Of a stretch of 64,000 bases of DNA, positions 27,101 to 36,147 are shown piece by piece. Every line of letters starts with the position of its first letter. Position 1 is the stretch's first letter. Source of the DNA: Bacteroidales bacterium (GTDB lineage Bacteria; Bacteroidota; Bacteroidia; Bacteroidales; UBA932). The stretch covers positions 1-64,000 of the forward strand of contig JAKSKH010000010.1 of assembly GCA_024401855.1 (NCBI GenBank). Reading direction: 5' to 3'. A program made the position numbers and the translations under genes. The notes under the pieces were generated by a model. That model did not search any database and was not told the DNA's origin. It saw only the letters and a program-made list of their open reading frames with translations.

Positions 27101-28818
27101 TAGAAGGATGGAAGACGGTACTCTCCGTTAATGTCTGGAACAGAAACGTCCGCATCGAATTTTGTTCTTTCGGAGTCTGACACCAGTTCCGCTGTCAGCT
27201 CTCCGATGTCGAATCCCTTCGAGACCAATATGTCCCGTATGGGATTCCTCCCTTCTATTCTGACACTTGCCTTCAACCCGGGCAGGCTCTTTCTCAGAGA
27301 GTCTGTCGCAAATGATCTTATGGTAATTTTTTTCGACAGTTCCGATATGATTCCAGGCAGTTCCAGCGCATGTCTTAAAATTTCCAGACTTATGTCCATA
27401 CCCCCGGATACGAGTTCGGCTCCGAATGAATTGTCAGCAGTCTTCAGCCTGATGTCCATCTCATCAATACTGAGCGAGTCTTCCCGCATTTCCGCAGTAA
27501 GGGATTTCATCTTTGCTGATATTCCCGCAGAAGGATATCTGTCAAGAAAACTGTCTATAACGAAGGTCCCCCTGATATCAGTCCCTGCCGTAATTGTGGT
27601 ATCTGAATAACACAAGTTCGCTGAAACCGTTCCTTCCGCCGAGTCATCCCTGATATCCGCATCAAGGTAAAGACCTTTTGTCTGCAACCCGTTGAAGCGG
27701 CAACTGTCCATTTCTGCCGTTACATGCGCTTTCATGTTATCAGTTTCAGGACTGAAACCTTTTCCCTCCGCGCGTATATGCCCTTGCAGAATTATTTCCT
27801 CACCTGGAATCCCGAGGATTTCTGCAAGGTCCGTCCTTCCTATCACACTTTCTGCACGGTATTCTTCATTTTCTATGTTATAACTTCCTGTGACTTTCAG
27901 CGGATAACCTGAATATCTGCCTTCCGCTTCAGAACTTACCGTCATGGTTGAAAGGTCAAGGCTTGAATTCGTTATGGTGGCTTCCGCATTCCATTCCGGA
28001 ACTTCAATGATGAATCTGTCTGTCGTTATCATGGAGCCGCCTATGTCGGCAACGGCACTTCCTCTTACATTACCGGCGGGAATCCTGAAAGTTCCTGCAC
28101 TGAATGACAATCTGTCGGCTTCGAATTCCCTGGCGGTGTAACAGTTTCTGTCTATGTCAAGTAATGCGCTCGTCCTTGCCTTATCGATAGAAAGGTTTAT
28201 ATCCTGCGGATCGAGTGCGAATTTCAGATTCCTCAACTCCATGTCGACGAGGTCGAATTCAAGTACGTAACTGCTGTCTGCCTCATCCTCTTCTGCAACA
28301 TCATTTTCCGCAAGTGTGACTTTGATGTCGGAATCGCACAGGATTCCGCCTTCTATCCTGTATATGCCATTCTTCAGTCCCAAGGCCTCGGTACGGGCTT
28401 TCAGACTTCCGATTTTTCCGTCTATCCTCACACCTTGGATAAAATCACCTGTGTGCGCGGTCACTCCTTTCAGGGAAAGGGATTTCACCGCTATCGAATC
28501 GGGAATGGATCTGATCTTGATGCGTGCATCTATGCGGCCGGCGCATACAAGCGTGTCCCCTTCTTCCGAAAGGGCATATACATCCTCAATCAGTATATCC
28601 AGAGGCGGCCTTATGGAGAAATGACCTACCGAACATTGCATGCCTGTCCTGTCGGACAGTATTCCGGCCGCAAGTGATGCTGTCTTCTGCTGTACTGAAG
28701 GAATGGCAAGGGCGACAAGTGCTGCTGTAAACAGTATTATCGGGAATATAATGCACAATTGAATTGCAAGCTGAACAAGCTTGAGAGTGGCTTTCAGTAT
28801 TTTTCCCGCGGCCGCCAT
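24190..28818 (-). CDS. TamB-like translocation module fused to an Omp85 (TamA/BamA-type) barrel
   Basis: A single 1,542-codon frame. Residues ~15-40 are a membrane anchor, then come long beta-rich AsmA/TamB-type repeats. Residues ~850-1105 match the TamB C-terminal domain (DUF490): NDGKIFYTPALYPMPPF, SLFNDRVKVKLGG and FRIFSMRDYDNVIEGELG, where separate TamB proteins usually end. Here residues ~1113-1542 (24190-25482) continue as an Omp85 barrel: YSIGGPNSLRAF with the (V/I/L)RxF motif, SIGPGDF, VFVDAGNIWDL, GLGLRLDYN and a last strand ending in Phe. POTRA domains, normal in TamA/TamL, are not seen. The start is 6 bp after lysA. A protein spanning inner to outer membrane, possibly for lipid or barrel traffic, is inferred. 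Confidence 0.88.
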   Translation of the reverse strand: MAAAGKILKATLKLVQLAIQLCIIFPIILFTAALVALAIPSVQQKTASLAAGILSDRTGMQCSVGHFSIRPPLDILIEDVYALSEEGDTLVCAGRIDARIKIRSIPDSIAVKSLSLKGVTAHTGDFIQGVRIDGKIGSLKARTEALGLKNGIYRIEGGILCDSDIKVTLAENDVAEEDEADSSYVLEFDLVDMELRNLKFALDPQDINLSIDKARTSALLDIDRNCYTAREFEADRLSFSAGTFRIPAGNVRGSAVADIGGSMITTDRFIIEVPEWNAEATITNSSLDLSTMTVSSEAEGRYSGYPLKVTGSYNIENEEYRAESVIGRTDLAEILGIPGEEIILQGHIRAEGKGFSPETDNMKAHVTAEMDSCRFNGLQTKGLYLDADIRDDSAEGTVSANLCYSDTTITAGTDIRGTFVIDSFLDRYPSAGISAKMKSLTAEMREDSLSIDEMDIRLKTADNSFGAELVSGGMDISLEILRHALELPGIISELSKKITIRSFATDSLRKSLPGLKASVRIEGRNPIRDILVSKGFDIGELTAELVSDSERTKFDADVSVPDINGEYRLPSFYLGLSSELSETVSRTDVRFKSDVRDGLMSVHGMDADLDMNATLSGNDEELFIDGMLDIGNLIYEGKNIGNRSIDFGMKPDEGKQWKYTAYAKLDEIPVDLLNQFVRIPDELGIKGSIRARAELRGLPDSISVFAGITPVDVSAAIIPLDAEFRLENKEITLKDGTVSINGIALSGADSTFLYLDGNLNLNESYADLSLKSDAFEPASLPKGGKAGIYGKLMFGLDGRMTGPLDSLDIHCGIRILPKTDITYPIDKKNLVQILPSGTVDVSWNPKDSLRLHGRIDVNDGKIFYTPALYPMPPFKIDRGSSIKFNGKVMQTELALSASQNVRSSYRPKGGVSRRVDFITGVKLNGTLEKPDIGFYLNAPNDKEIQNELENTPDEDREGLGAVLLATGMYASESNDEVQQEGYAISSIMQSRINAINTNRLGKFVDVDFGIGKGKHGNGIETTDYSVNLSKSLFNDRVKVKLGGTVTDNAEVNRNSLSILNNISAEYSVDTTGMYKFRIFSMRDYDNVIEGELGKSGGGFLMNRTLKKERDSLDRSVELNAEGNIVYRTNNQLGPNASVSVSKHNLFSRNETLTARLKGAYYWDLNKRKEKDPRRNDTYTLGGDIYLDFPYYQLAGRSGKNEGHSKYYAGYLNENISGKININKYYLGTEYDICQNKYITHTFSPFTISLVLADKLSAEAMQDMNYEELLKLYIDNEFYPSTKYSFNYNNFRDKDRVINTGIDFQIKEASNLVSGIMTAFGRDFNKVGKKLCGINYDQFVKLQLEARNRFHLGERIVIATRAFAGAAVTYGNSLGSPMSEAYSIGGPNSLRAFAPRSIGPGDFYNRNYSSYIFHTGDMKLEMNAELRFPIVWKINGAVFVDAGNIWDLRDIKDILSPEQIEEYIRYFNLPYIYNSGIKAETFFRQIALGSGLGLRLDYNSIVIRLDLGIAIHAPYDTGRGGYYNIPNMWRDGMRLNFGIGYPF

Positions 28819-28824
28819 CCGCCA

Positions 28825-29988
28825 TCATTTTTTCTTTTTCCCGAAGAAAGATCCGGGAAGCGGACGGCAGTTGTACCTTGAAGCCATCGACTCGCAATAT
28901 GCACCGGCGCTTCTTATTGCTATGAAATCGCCCCTCCTGCATTTGTCAAGACTTATTCTCCTGGCAAAAATATCTGTGCTTTCACATACCGGGCCCACCA
29001 CATCGTATGTTTCTTCGTCGCCGTCGGAACTTATGTTTTCTATTCTGTGATATGCGTGATAGAGTGCAGGCCTTATCAGTTCTGTCATGCTCCCGTCTAT
29101 TATTGCGAATTTCCTGGAGATTCCTTCCTTGACGTAGAGAACTCTTGATATGAGTGAACCGCAGGGCGCGACGACGCTCCTTCCGAGCTCAAAATGCACT
29201 TTCTGCCCTGGTATTGTCTTAAGGTGTGTACGGAATACGTTGAAGTATGACTCGAAATCCGCCTGCGGAAGGTGATTGGGGTGAAGATATTCTATTCCGA
29301 GGCCTCCACCGACATTAATGTCTGCGATGCTTATCCCTTTCTTGAGGAATCTCTGCTGAAGATCATTTATCCTGTTGCAGAGTATCACGAAGTCGGACAT
29401 GTCTGTAAGTTGTGTCCCTATGTGGAAATGAAGCCCCAGGAATTCCACGTTTTTCATTGACAGGCTCCTGTCGACCACTTTGTCGAGCTGCTCCATATCT
29501 ATGCCGAACTTGTTTTCAATTGTCCCTGTGGTCAGATTGGCCCTTCCGTGGGCTCCTATGTCGGGATTGACGCGGAAACTGATCCGGGCCTTTTTCCCGA
29601 GAGCTCCCGCTATTTCGTCTATGACTTCCAGTTCGGCCTCCGATTCTACATTGAAACGGCCTATGCCTTTTTCGAGGCCGAGTTCAATTTCTGCATCGCT
29701 TTTCCCCACACCGGAATATACTATGGTTTCCGGTTTGAATCCTCCTTTGAGCGCGGCCTCTATTTCCCCTCCGCTGATACAGTCCGCACCCAGGCCCGTT
29801 GCGGAAACCGCCCTCAGAATCTCTTCATTGAAGTTCGCCTTTATGGCATAATGCACTATGTATTCGGGAGACTTGCCGGCCTCTGTCCTGATTTTCTCGA
29901 GAGTGCTTGCCAGCAGTTCCATATCATAGTAATAGAACGGTGTTCTGAGTTTTTTGAACTCTTCTGTTGGAAATGAGCCTTTGATCAT
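28825..29988 (-). CDS. lysA: Diaminopimelate decarboxylase
   Basis: A 387-residue fold-III PLP enzyme making L-lysine from meso-diaminopimelate. The PLP lysine is Lys50 in HYAIKANFN; other landmarks are GADCISGGEI, ENKFGIDM, LGLHFHIGTQ, VGGGLGIEY, ELGRSVVAPCG and GPVCESTDIFA, which contains the catalytic Cys from the partner subunit. The frame ends with a short Lys-rich tail. The start overlaps the lysC stop as ATGA, so the two lysine genes are translationally coupled. It lies 6 bp before the TamB-Omp85 gene, which probably shares the transcript. Confidence 0.96.
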   Translation of the reverse strand: MIKGSFPTEEFKKLRTPFYYYDMELLASTLEKIRTEAGKSPEYIVHYAIKANFNEEILRAVSATGLGADCISGGEIEAALKGGFKPETIVYSGVGKSDAEIELGLEKGIGRFNVESEAELEVIDEIAGALGKKARISFRVNPDIGAHGRANLTTGTIENKFGIDMEQLDKVVDRSLSMKNVEFLGLHFHIGTQLTDMSDFVILCNRINDLQQRFLKKGISIADINVGGGLGIEYLHPNHLPQADFESYFNVFRTHLKTIPGQKVHFELGRSVVAPCGSLISRVLYVKEGISRKFAIIDGSMTELIRPALYHAYHRIENISSDGDEETYDVVGPVCESTDIFARRISLDKCRRGDFIAIRSAGAYCESMASRYNCRPLPGSFFGKKKK

Positions 29989-31298
29989 TGGAATAATCTT
30001 TTGTTCAATGCGTTTAGCGTCCTTATCCTGTCTTCCTCCCTGATGAGGAATGATATGTTGTTGCGGCTTCCTCCGTAGGATATCATCCTCACGGGAATGT
30101 CCTCAAGGGCTTTTGCCGCCATGGATTCGAATCCCGTGTTGTGCCATTCCATGTCTCCCACGACACAGATGATGCACATCCCTTCGCATACGTTGACGGA
30201 ACCATAGCTTTTCAAGTCCCTCACTATGGCATCGAGGTGAGGATTGCGCCCTATTGCAACTGAGATGCTTGTCTCCGATGAGCATTGCATGTCAATGCCG
30301 ACCTGATAGCTTTCGAATATTTCATATACCTTTCGCATGAACCCGTATGGCAGCTGTGTTCTTGATGAAAGGATGTTTATGGCAACTATGTTGTCTTTGG
30401 CCGCAACCGCTTTTATCTTTCCGTAATCCGGAAAGCCGTCGATAAGCGTTCCGGGAGCCGAGGGGTCAATGGTGCTCAGCAGCCTTACGGGTATGTTCGC
30501 GGCCTTGGCCGGAAGAATGCATGTTGGATGAAGGATCTTGGCCCCGAAGAATCCCAGTTCCGCCGCCTCATCAAAATGAAGGTGGCGCACCGGTACCGTT
30601 CCCTCGACGACTCTGGGGTCATTGTTGTGCATGCCGTCTATGTCTGTCCAGATCTGAATCTCCCCGGCATTTACAGCCGCACCTATGAGTGTTGCGCTGT
30701 AGTCGGAGCCTCCGCGCTGCAGATTGTCTATCTCATCATAGAAGTTCCTGCAGATGTATCCCTGGGTAATTATGATGTCGGCATCGGCTGACGAATTAAT
30801 GAAAGGCCTGATGTGCAGCTTTATGTAATCCAGGTCCGGTTCTCCGTTGAAGTCCGTGCGCATGAACTCCAGAGCCGGTATAAGTGAGGCCTTTTTCCCC
30901 TGTTCCAGGATATGCCAGTACATCATATGGGAGGACAGGAGTTCTCCCTGGGCCAGTATTGTCTTTTCCTCCTTGGGGCCTATTGGCTTTCTGGTGAATG
31001 CCCTCAGGCAGTCAAATGTGCCTGAAACATATTCCAAGGCCAGTCCGGCATATTCTTCCGAGCTGTAAAGTTCCTCTATGTGCTTCCGATATTTCCCCTC
31101 CAGTTCGTTGATGATGTTGAGAGCTGCTCCGGCGTCTGATTCGCATATGCGTTCCGCTATTTCCACCAGGGAGTTGGTAGTACCGGACATTGCGGAGAGA
31201 ACGACGATGTTCTTTCCGGCTTTTTCTGCAAGAAGCGCTACATTCTTTATTCTCTGTGCAGACCCCACCGAGGTCCCGCCGAATTTCATGACGTCCAT
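29985..31298 (-). CDS. lysC: Monofunctional aspartate kinase with ACT domains
   Basis: A 437-residue aspartokinase, the first step of the aspartate family. The start at 31298 gives [15 protein letters not shown], the family N-terminus; a Met 36 bp upstream would add non-homologous residues. The kinase domain has [20 protein letters not shown] and LQRGGSDYSATLIGAA; residues ~290-437 form paired ACT domains (VAINILSSRTQLPYGFM, ISYGGSRNNISFLI), the usual site of end-product inhibition. Coupling to lysA suggests lysine is the inhibitor. It is divergent from thrA across an 87-bp shared control region. Confidence 0.94.
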   Translation of the reverse strand: MDVMKFGGTSVGSAQRIKNVALLAEKAGKNIVVLSAMSGTTNSLVEIAERICESDAGAALNIINELEGKYRKHIEELYSSEEYAGLALEYVSGTFDCLRAFTRKPIGPKEEKTILAQGELLSSHMMYWHILEQGKKASLIPALEFMRTDFNGEPDLDYIKLHIRPFINSSADADIIITQGYICRNFYDEIDNLQRGGSDYSATLIGAAVNAGEIQIWTDIDGMHNNDPRVVEGTVPVRHLHFDEAAELGFFGAKILHPTCILPAKAANIPVRLLSTIDPSAPGTLIDGFPDYGKIKAVAAKDNIVAINILSSRTQLPYGFMRKVYEIFESYQVGIDMQCSSETSISVAIGRNPHLDAIVRDLKSYGSVNVCEGMCIICVVGDMEWHNTGFESMAAKALEDIPVRMISYGGSRNNISFLIREEDRIRTLNALNKRLFQ

Positions 31299-31385
31299 TG
31301 GCCGGAACTTTTTACCGATTACAAACTTAAGCAAAAATTAACAAATACGTGAAATTTTGTTACCTTTACATAAATTTGGTCTTAT
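31299..31385. promoter_or_regulatory. Divergent promoter region between lysC and thrA
   Basis: Minus strand: TAAGTTTG (complement of 31322-31329) lies 23 bp before the lysC ATG, with TTTC 21 bp upstream as a near-match to -33. Plus strand: TAAATTTG (31371-31378) lies 7 bp before the thrA ATG, with TACCTTTA just upstream as an alternative. Both -7 elements fit TAnnTTTG. No hairpin leader or riboswitch is visible in the 87 bp. Confidence 0.55.
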
Positions 31386-33824
31386 ATGGATGTCCTTAAA
31401 TTCGGTGGTACTTCCGTGGGTTCAATCGAACCTCTTCTGAATATTGGAAAAATAGTCTCTTCCCGCAGGGAAAGTGTCATTGTGGTTGTTTCCGCCATGG
31501 AGGGGATAACCGACATTCTTTACCGTATCGCAAGACTTGCTTCGGAAGGGGATGCCGGCTATTTGAATTCCTATTCCGACGTTTGTGTCCGTCATCGCGA
31601 CATAATCCGCAACATCTTCCACAATCCGGATTCCCGCCTGGAACTCGAGAGCGCGGTGGACAGACTCCTTGCGGAGCTTAAGGAGAAATGTGATGCGGTA
31701 TCCTTTTCGCGTGTGTGCCGTGAGGAGGATACGCTGGAAATTGTCAGTTACGGAGAACGTCTGTCCTCCATCATTGTCTGTGAGATGCTTGAAGGCTCCG
31801 AACTTTACGATCCTCTTTCATTTATCAGGACGACAGCACTCAACGGAAGGAACATACTTGATTCCGATGCCACCGAGAATCTTGTGCGCGAAGCTTTTTC
31901 CGGCTTTCCCGCCATGGGGGCGGTCGCTGTTGTTCCTGGATTCATCTCCTCAGACATACAGACGAGCCGGATAACGAATCTGGGTCGCGGGGGCTCGGAT
32001 TACACTGCAAGTATCATTGCCGCTTCCCTGGGGGCACGCAGCCTTGAGATATGGACGGATGTGGACGGATTCATGACCGCCGACCCCCGCATCATCAAGA
32101 CTTCCTATGTCATAGATGAACTCAGTTTCGAAGAGGCGATGGAACTTTGCAACGTCGGGGCCAAGGTTATCTATTCGCCCGCACTCTACCCCGTATACCC
32201 GAAGAATATCCCCGTATATGTCAGAAATACGTTCAATCCCGGTGCTGAAGGAACCGTTATCCGCCAGCCGCTTTCGGAAAGGCACCGTACCGTTACAGGC
32301 ATTGCATCCATAGACAACACCTGCCTAATTACCGTATCCGGACCTTCCATGGCCGGAATCGTGGGCGTTGACAGCCGTATTTTCACAGCCCTTGCCGCGA
32401 ACGGCATAAGCGTCTTTCTTGTAAGCCAGTCTTCTTCCGAGACTCATATCTCCCTTGGAATCAAGAGCGAGAGTGCCGGCATTGCGCGCGAAATACTCGA
32501 ACGTGAGTTTTCCCATGAAATCTCCGAAGGTTCCATGGCGCCCGTCAAGATGATTTCCGGACTTGCCGCCGTTGCGGTGGTTGGAGAGAATGTCGGCAGC
32601 GACGCTTCAGTGACAGGCAGACTGTACAGCCTTCTGGGACGGAACGGTATAAGCATCGTTGCAAGCGCGCAGGGAACCGCCGACCGAAACATATCCGTTA
32701 TGGTGGAAAGGAGGTTCTTGCGCAAGTCTCTGAATGTAATACACGACAGTTTCTTCCTTTCCGAGTATCAGGAACTCAACCTCTTTATCTGCGGAGTCGG
32801 CACTGTCGGGGGCAATCTTCTCTCACAGATTGCATCGCAGCGTCAGAAACTGATGCGTGAGAACAATCTGAAATTGAATGTTGTCGGGATTGCCAGGAGC
32901 ACGAAGGCTGTCTTTGACAGGGATGGCATAGACCTTTCCATGTGGAGGGATCTTCTTGAACAGGGAGTAAGCATAGACCCCCACAGGCTCGAGGAGGAGG
33001 TGATTTCGATGAATATCTTCAATTCCGTCTTTGTGGACTGCACAGCCAGCGGTGAAATAGCGTCCCTATACCGAAATTTCGTCGGTCACGGCATTTCGGT
33101 TGTGGCCGCCAACAAAATCACCGCATCCTCCGATTATGACGCTTATGCATCCTTGAAGGACCTTGCCCGCAGCAAGGGAGTCAAATTCCTTTTCGAAACG
33201 AATGTGGGCGCCGGCCTGCCCATTATAAACACCATAAATGCGCTCAGGAGAAGCGGGGACAGAATCCTGAAGATAGAAGCTGTTGTAAGCGGTACCCTCA
33301 ATTTTATCTTCAACACACTCGGCTCGGACACTGCCTTCAGCGAGGCGGTCAGAATGGCGATGGAACAGGGCTACTCCGAACCTGACCCCAGAGTCGACCT
33401 GAGCGGAAGGGATGTAATACGCAAGCTCGTCATTCTGGCGAGGGAGGCCGGTTATCGCGTCAGTCAGGAAGATGTGCTGGCCGATCCCCTCATTCCCGGA
33501 GATTTCTTTGATTGCAGCATGGATGAGTTCTGGAAAAGACTTCCATCTCTGGACGGTGATTTTGAAGCACGTCGGAAACTTCTGGAGAGTCGCGGAAGAA
33601 AATGGCGTTTCGTCGCTTCCATGGAGAACGGAAAGTACTCCGTCGGCCTGAGGGAATTCACAGACGACCATCCCTTCTATGGACTCGAGGGCGCAAACAA
33701 CATCTTCCTGTTCACTACCGAAAGATACAACAGGCATCCCATGCTTATACAGGGATACGGTGCCGGTGCCGGCGTCACGGCTGCCGGTGTTTTTGCAGAC
33801 GTTATGAGAATCGCCAATATATAA
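31386..33824 (+). CDS. thrA: Bifunctional aspartate kinase / homoserine dehydrogenase
   Basis: An 812-residue fusion. Residues 1 to ~300 are aspartokinase ([31 protein letters not shown]), ~310-450 two ACT domains, and ~460-812 homoserine dehydrogenase ([14 protein letters not shown] nucleotide fold, [50 protein letters not shown]). It carries flux from aspartate to homoserine, the branch to threonine and methionine. Length equals the E. coli ThrA type. It heads a plus-strand operon with asd, an aminotransferase, metY and metX, so here it probably serves methionine as well as threonine. Confidence 0.96.
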   Translation: MDVLKFGGTSVGSIEPLLNIGKIVSSRRESVIVVVSAMEGITDILYRIARLASEGDAGYLNSYSDVCVRHRDIIRNIFHNPDSRLELESAVDRLLAELKEKCDAVSFSRVCREEDTLEIVSYGERLSSIIVCEMLEGSELYDPLSFIRTTALNGRNILDSDATENLVREAFSGFPAMGAVAVVPGFISSDIQTSRITNLGRGGSDYTASIIAASLGARSLEIWTDVDGFMTADPRIIKTSYVIDELSFEEAMELCNVGAKVIYSPALYPVYPKNIPVYVRNTFNPGAEGTVIRQPLSERHRTVTGIASIDNTCLITVSGPSMAGIVGVDSRIFTALAANGISVFLVSQSSSETHISLGIKSESAGIAREILEREFSHEISEGSMAPVKMISGLAAVAVVGENVGSDASVTGRLYSLLGRNGISIVASAQGTADRNISVMVERRFLRKSLNVIHDSFFLSEYQELNLFICGVGTVGGNLLSQIASQRQKLMRENNLKLNVVGIARSTKAVFDRDGIDLSMWRDLLEQGVSIDPHRLEEEVISMNIFNSVFVDCTASGEIASLYRNFVGHGISVVAANKITASSDYDAYASLKDLARSKGVKFLFETNVGAGLPIINTINALRRSGDRILKIEAVVSGTLNFIFNTLGSDTAFSEAVRMAMEQGYSEPDPRVDLSGRDVIRKLVILAREAGYRVSQEDVLADPLIPGDFFDCSMDEFWKRLPSLDGDFEARRKLLESRGRKWRFVASMENGKYSVGLREFTDDHPFYGLEGANNIFLFTTERYNRHPMLIQGYGAGAGVTAAGVFADVMRIANI

Positions 33825-33829
33825 CTGAT

Positions 33830-34831
33830 ATGAATTTAGCAATAGTCGGTGCAAGCGGGGCTGTGGGACAGGAGTTCCTGAAAGTCCTTGCAGAAAGGAA
33901 TTTCCCCATAGACAGACTTTATCTTTTCGGCTCTGAAAGAAGTGCCGGAAGAAAGTACATGTTCAAGGGAGAAGAATATGAGGTCAAACTTCTTCAGCAC
34001 AATGATGATTTCAAGGATGTGGACATTGCATTCGTTTCTGCCGGAGCTTCCGCTTCACGGGAGTTTGCCGGAACCATCACCAGGTTCGGAACTGTCATGA
34101 TAGACAATTCCAGTGCATTCAGAATGGATTCCGATGTTCCGCTCGTCGTTCCCGAATGCAATGCCGAAGATGCCCTGGATGCTCCCAGACATATTATCGC
34201 TAATCCGAACTGCACTACCATAATGATGGTAACAGCCCTGAAACCCATAGAGGAACTGTCTCATATAAGGACCATTCACGTTGCGAGTTACCAGTCCGCT
34301 TCTGGCGCCGGTGCCAAAGCCATGGCTGAACTGCAGCAGCAGTATAAGGACATTGTGGAGGGGAATCCCGTAAAGGTTGAAAAATTTGCATATCAGCTTG
34401 CATATAACGTCATACCTCAAATTGATGTTTTCACAGACAACGGATATACCAAGGAGGAAATGAAAATGTTCAACGAGACGCGCAAGATTCTGCATTCAGA
34501 TGTAAGGTGCTCGGCGATGTGTGTAAGAATCTCATCCCTGCGGTCCCATTCCGAGGCCGTCTGGGTTGACACGGAAAGACCTCTTTCTGTGGATGAGGTC
34601 AGGAAGGCTCTCTCCGAAGCTCCCGGTGTGGTGCTTCAGGATGACCCTGCCACCCTTACTTATCCCATGCCCCTGTATACGGGAGGCAAGGATGACATAT
34701 ATGTCGGGCGTGTACGCAAGGACCTTGCAAATCCCAACGGTATCACATTCTGGCTTTCCGGCGACCAGATCAAGAAGGGGGCGGCATTGAATGCCGTTCA
34801 GATTGCAGAATATCTTATAAGCAGGAGGTAA
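33830..34831 (+). CDS. asd: Aspartate-semialdehyde dehydrogenase
   Basis: A 333-residue NADP enzyme reducing aspartyl phosphate to the semialdehyde. The start at 33830, 5 bp after thrA, gives [20 protein letters not shown]; a longer frame upstream only runs through thrA in another frame. Cys128 in NPNCTTIMM is the catalytic thiol; [16 protein letters not shown] and [18 protein letters not shown] (active-site His) follow. The stop codon shares one base with the start of the aminotransferase. Confidence 0.96.
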   Translation: MNLAIVGASGAVGQEFLKVLAERNFPIDRLYLFGSERSAGRKYMFKGEEYEVKLLQHNDDFKDVDIAFVSAGASASREFAGTITRFGTVMIDNSSAFRMDSDVPLVVPECNAEDALDAPRHIIANPNCTTIMMVTALKPIEELSHIRTIHVASYQSASGAGAKAMAELQQQYKDIVEGNPVKVEKFAYQLAYNVIPQIDVFTDNGYTKEEMKMFNETRKILHSDVRCSAMCVRISSLRSHSEAVWVDTERPLSVDEVRKALSEAPGVVLQDDPATLTYPMPLYTGGKDDIYVGRVRKDLANPNGITFWLSGDQIKKGAALNAVQIAEYLISRR

Positions 34832-36147
34832 TGAAGCTTTTCAGTGAGGATATAGTCCGCGAGGCCTGTGCGGCGATGAATGTAAATGACCTTGCCAAGG
34901 CTACGATAGGTCAGGTGGTTCTTGTTGCGCAGTATCTTGAAAACAGGACCGGTATTCCCTTCATCCGCATGGACCAGGGCTCTCCAAGCCTTCAGATGAA
35001 CAGATTCGGAATCGAAGCGGAGAAGAAGGCTCTCGACAGCGGAATAGGATCAAGCTATCCTGCAGCCGCGGGAGTTCCGGAGCTCAAGACTGCCGCCTCA
35101 AGATTCATCAAGTCTTTCGTTGATATTGATCTCAGTCCTGAGGGTTGCATCCCGACTACCGGTTCCGTCGCCGCGTCTTTCGGCGCTTTCATTGCCTGCG
35201 CCCAGAGAATACCCGGAAAGGACAAGGTGCTTTTCATCGATCCGGGCTTTCCGATTCAGAAATCCCAGTTGCGGGTGGTTGGAATCGGGATGAAGTCCTT
35301 CGACATTTATCCATGTCGTGGCGCTGAAAAACTGGAGGCCAGACTGCGTGAAGAAATGGCCGGAGGGGATGTTGCGGCAATAGTCTACTCCAATCCGAAC
35401 AACCCTTCCTGGATCTGTCTCGAAGAGGAGGAGCTTGAAGTGATAGGAAAACTTGCCACGGAATTCGATGCTGTGGTGATGGAGGACCTTGCCTATTTCT
35501 GCATGGATTACAGGAAAGAACTCGGACATCCCGGTGTCGCACCCTTCATCCCTACCGTCGCCAGATATACGGACAATTATATACTTATGCTGTCCGCCTC
35601 AAAGATTTTCAGTTATGCCGGTCAGCGGATAGGTCTCTGCTGCATTTCCGATGCGCTTTACGGCAGGCAGTACCGGTCATTGGCTGAAAGATATGATGAC
35701 TCCGGTATTTTTGGTGTAACCCTTACTGCTTCAATCTTGTACATGATTACCAGCGGATGCACTGCCACAACCCAGTATGCCTATGCGGAGATGCTGAATC
35801 TCTCCTGTGATGGGACCATTGATTTTGTCGAAGATACAAGGGAATATTCGCGTCGCGCCGGCAGGATGAAGGAGATATTCTGCAGTCATGGTTTCAGCAT
35901 TGTGTACGACAAGGATGTCACGGACAAGGTCGGTGACGGTTTCTTCTTCACGCTTTCATATGGAAAGATGAGCGGGGAAGAACTGTTGCTCGAACTTATG
36001 TACTATGGAGTAAGCTGCATATGCCTTTCCACAACAGGCAGCATGCAAAACGGAATCAGAGCCTGTGTAAGCAGGATGACGGAAAACCTCTTCCCCGTGC
36101 TTGAAGAGCGTATGACGGCATTCGAAAAAGATCATATATATGAGTAG
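34831..36147 (+). CDS. Class I/II PLP-dependent aminotransferase, substrate unknown
   Basis: A 438-residue fold-type I aminotransferase. The PLP lysine is Lys258 in LSASKIFSYAGQRIG; GSVAASFGAFIACAQ, FIDPGFPIQKSQ, YSNPNNPSWICLEEEEL and VMEDLAYFCMDYR fit the aspartate-aminotransferase-like fold. It shares one base with asd and overlaps metY by 8 bp, so its product must be wanted together with homoserine and methionine enzymes. Aspartate supply is the simplest guess; diaminopimelate transamination is another, but the known DapL sequence features were not recognised. The exact reaction is unresolved. Confidence 0.8.
   Translation: MKLFSEDIVREACAAMNVNDLAKATIGQVVLVAQYLENRTGIPFIRMDQGSPSLQMNRFGIEAEKKALDSGIGSSYPAAAGVPELKTAASRFIKSFVDIDLSPEGCIPTTGSVAASFGAFIACAQRIPGKDKVLFIDPGFPIQKSQLRVVGIGMKSFDIYPCRGAEKLEARLREEMAGGDVAAIVYSNPNNPSWICLEEEELEVIGKLATEFDAVVMEDLAYFCMDYRKELGHPGVAPFIPTVARYTDNYILMLSASKIFSYAGQRIGLCCISDALYGRQYRSLAERYDDSGIFGVTLTASILYMITSGCTATTQYAYAEMLNLSCDGTIDFVEDTREYSRRAGRMKEIFCSHGFSIVYDKDVTDKVGDGFFFTLSYGKMSGEELLLELMYYGVSCICLSTTGSMQNGIRACVSRMTENLFPVLEERMTAFEKDHIYE

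Noticed and set aside
33602..33829. Upstream extension of asd by 76 codons
   Set aside because: Overlaps the end of thrA in another frame and is Arg-rich nonsense; the family N-terminus starts at 33830.
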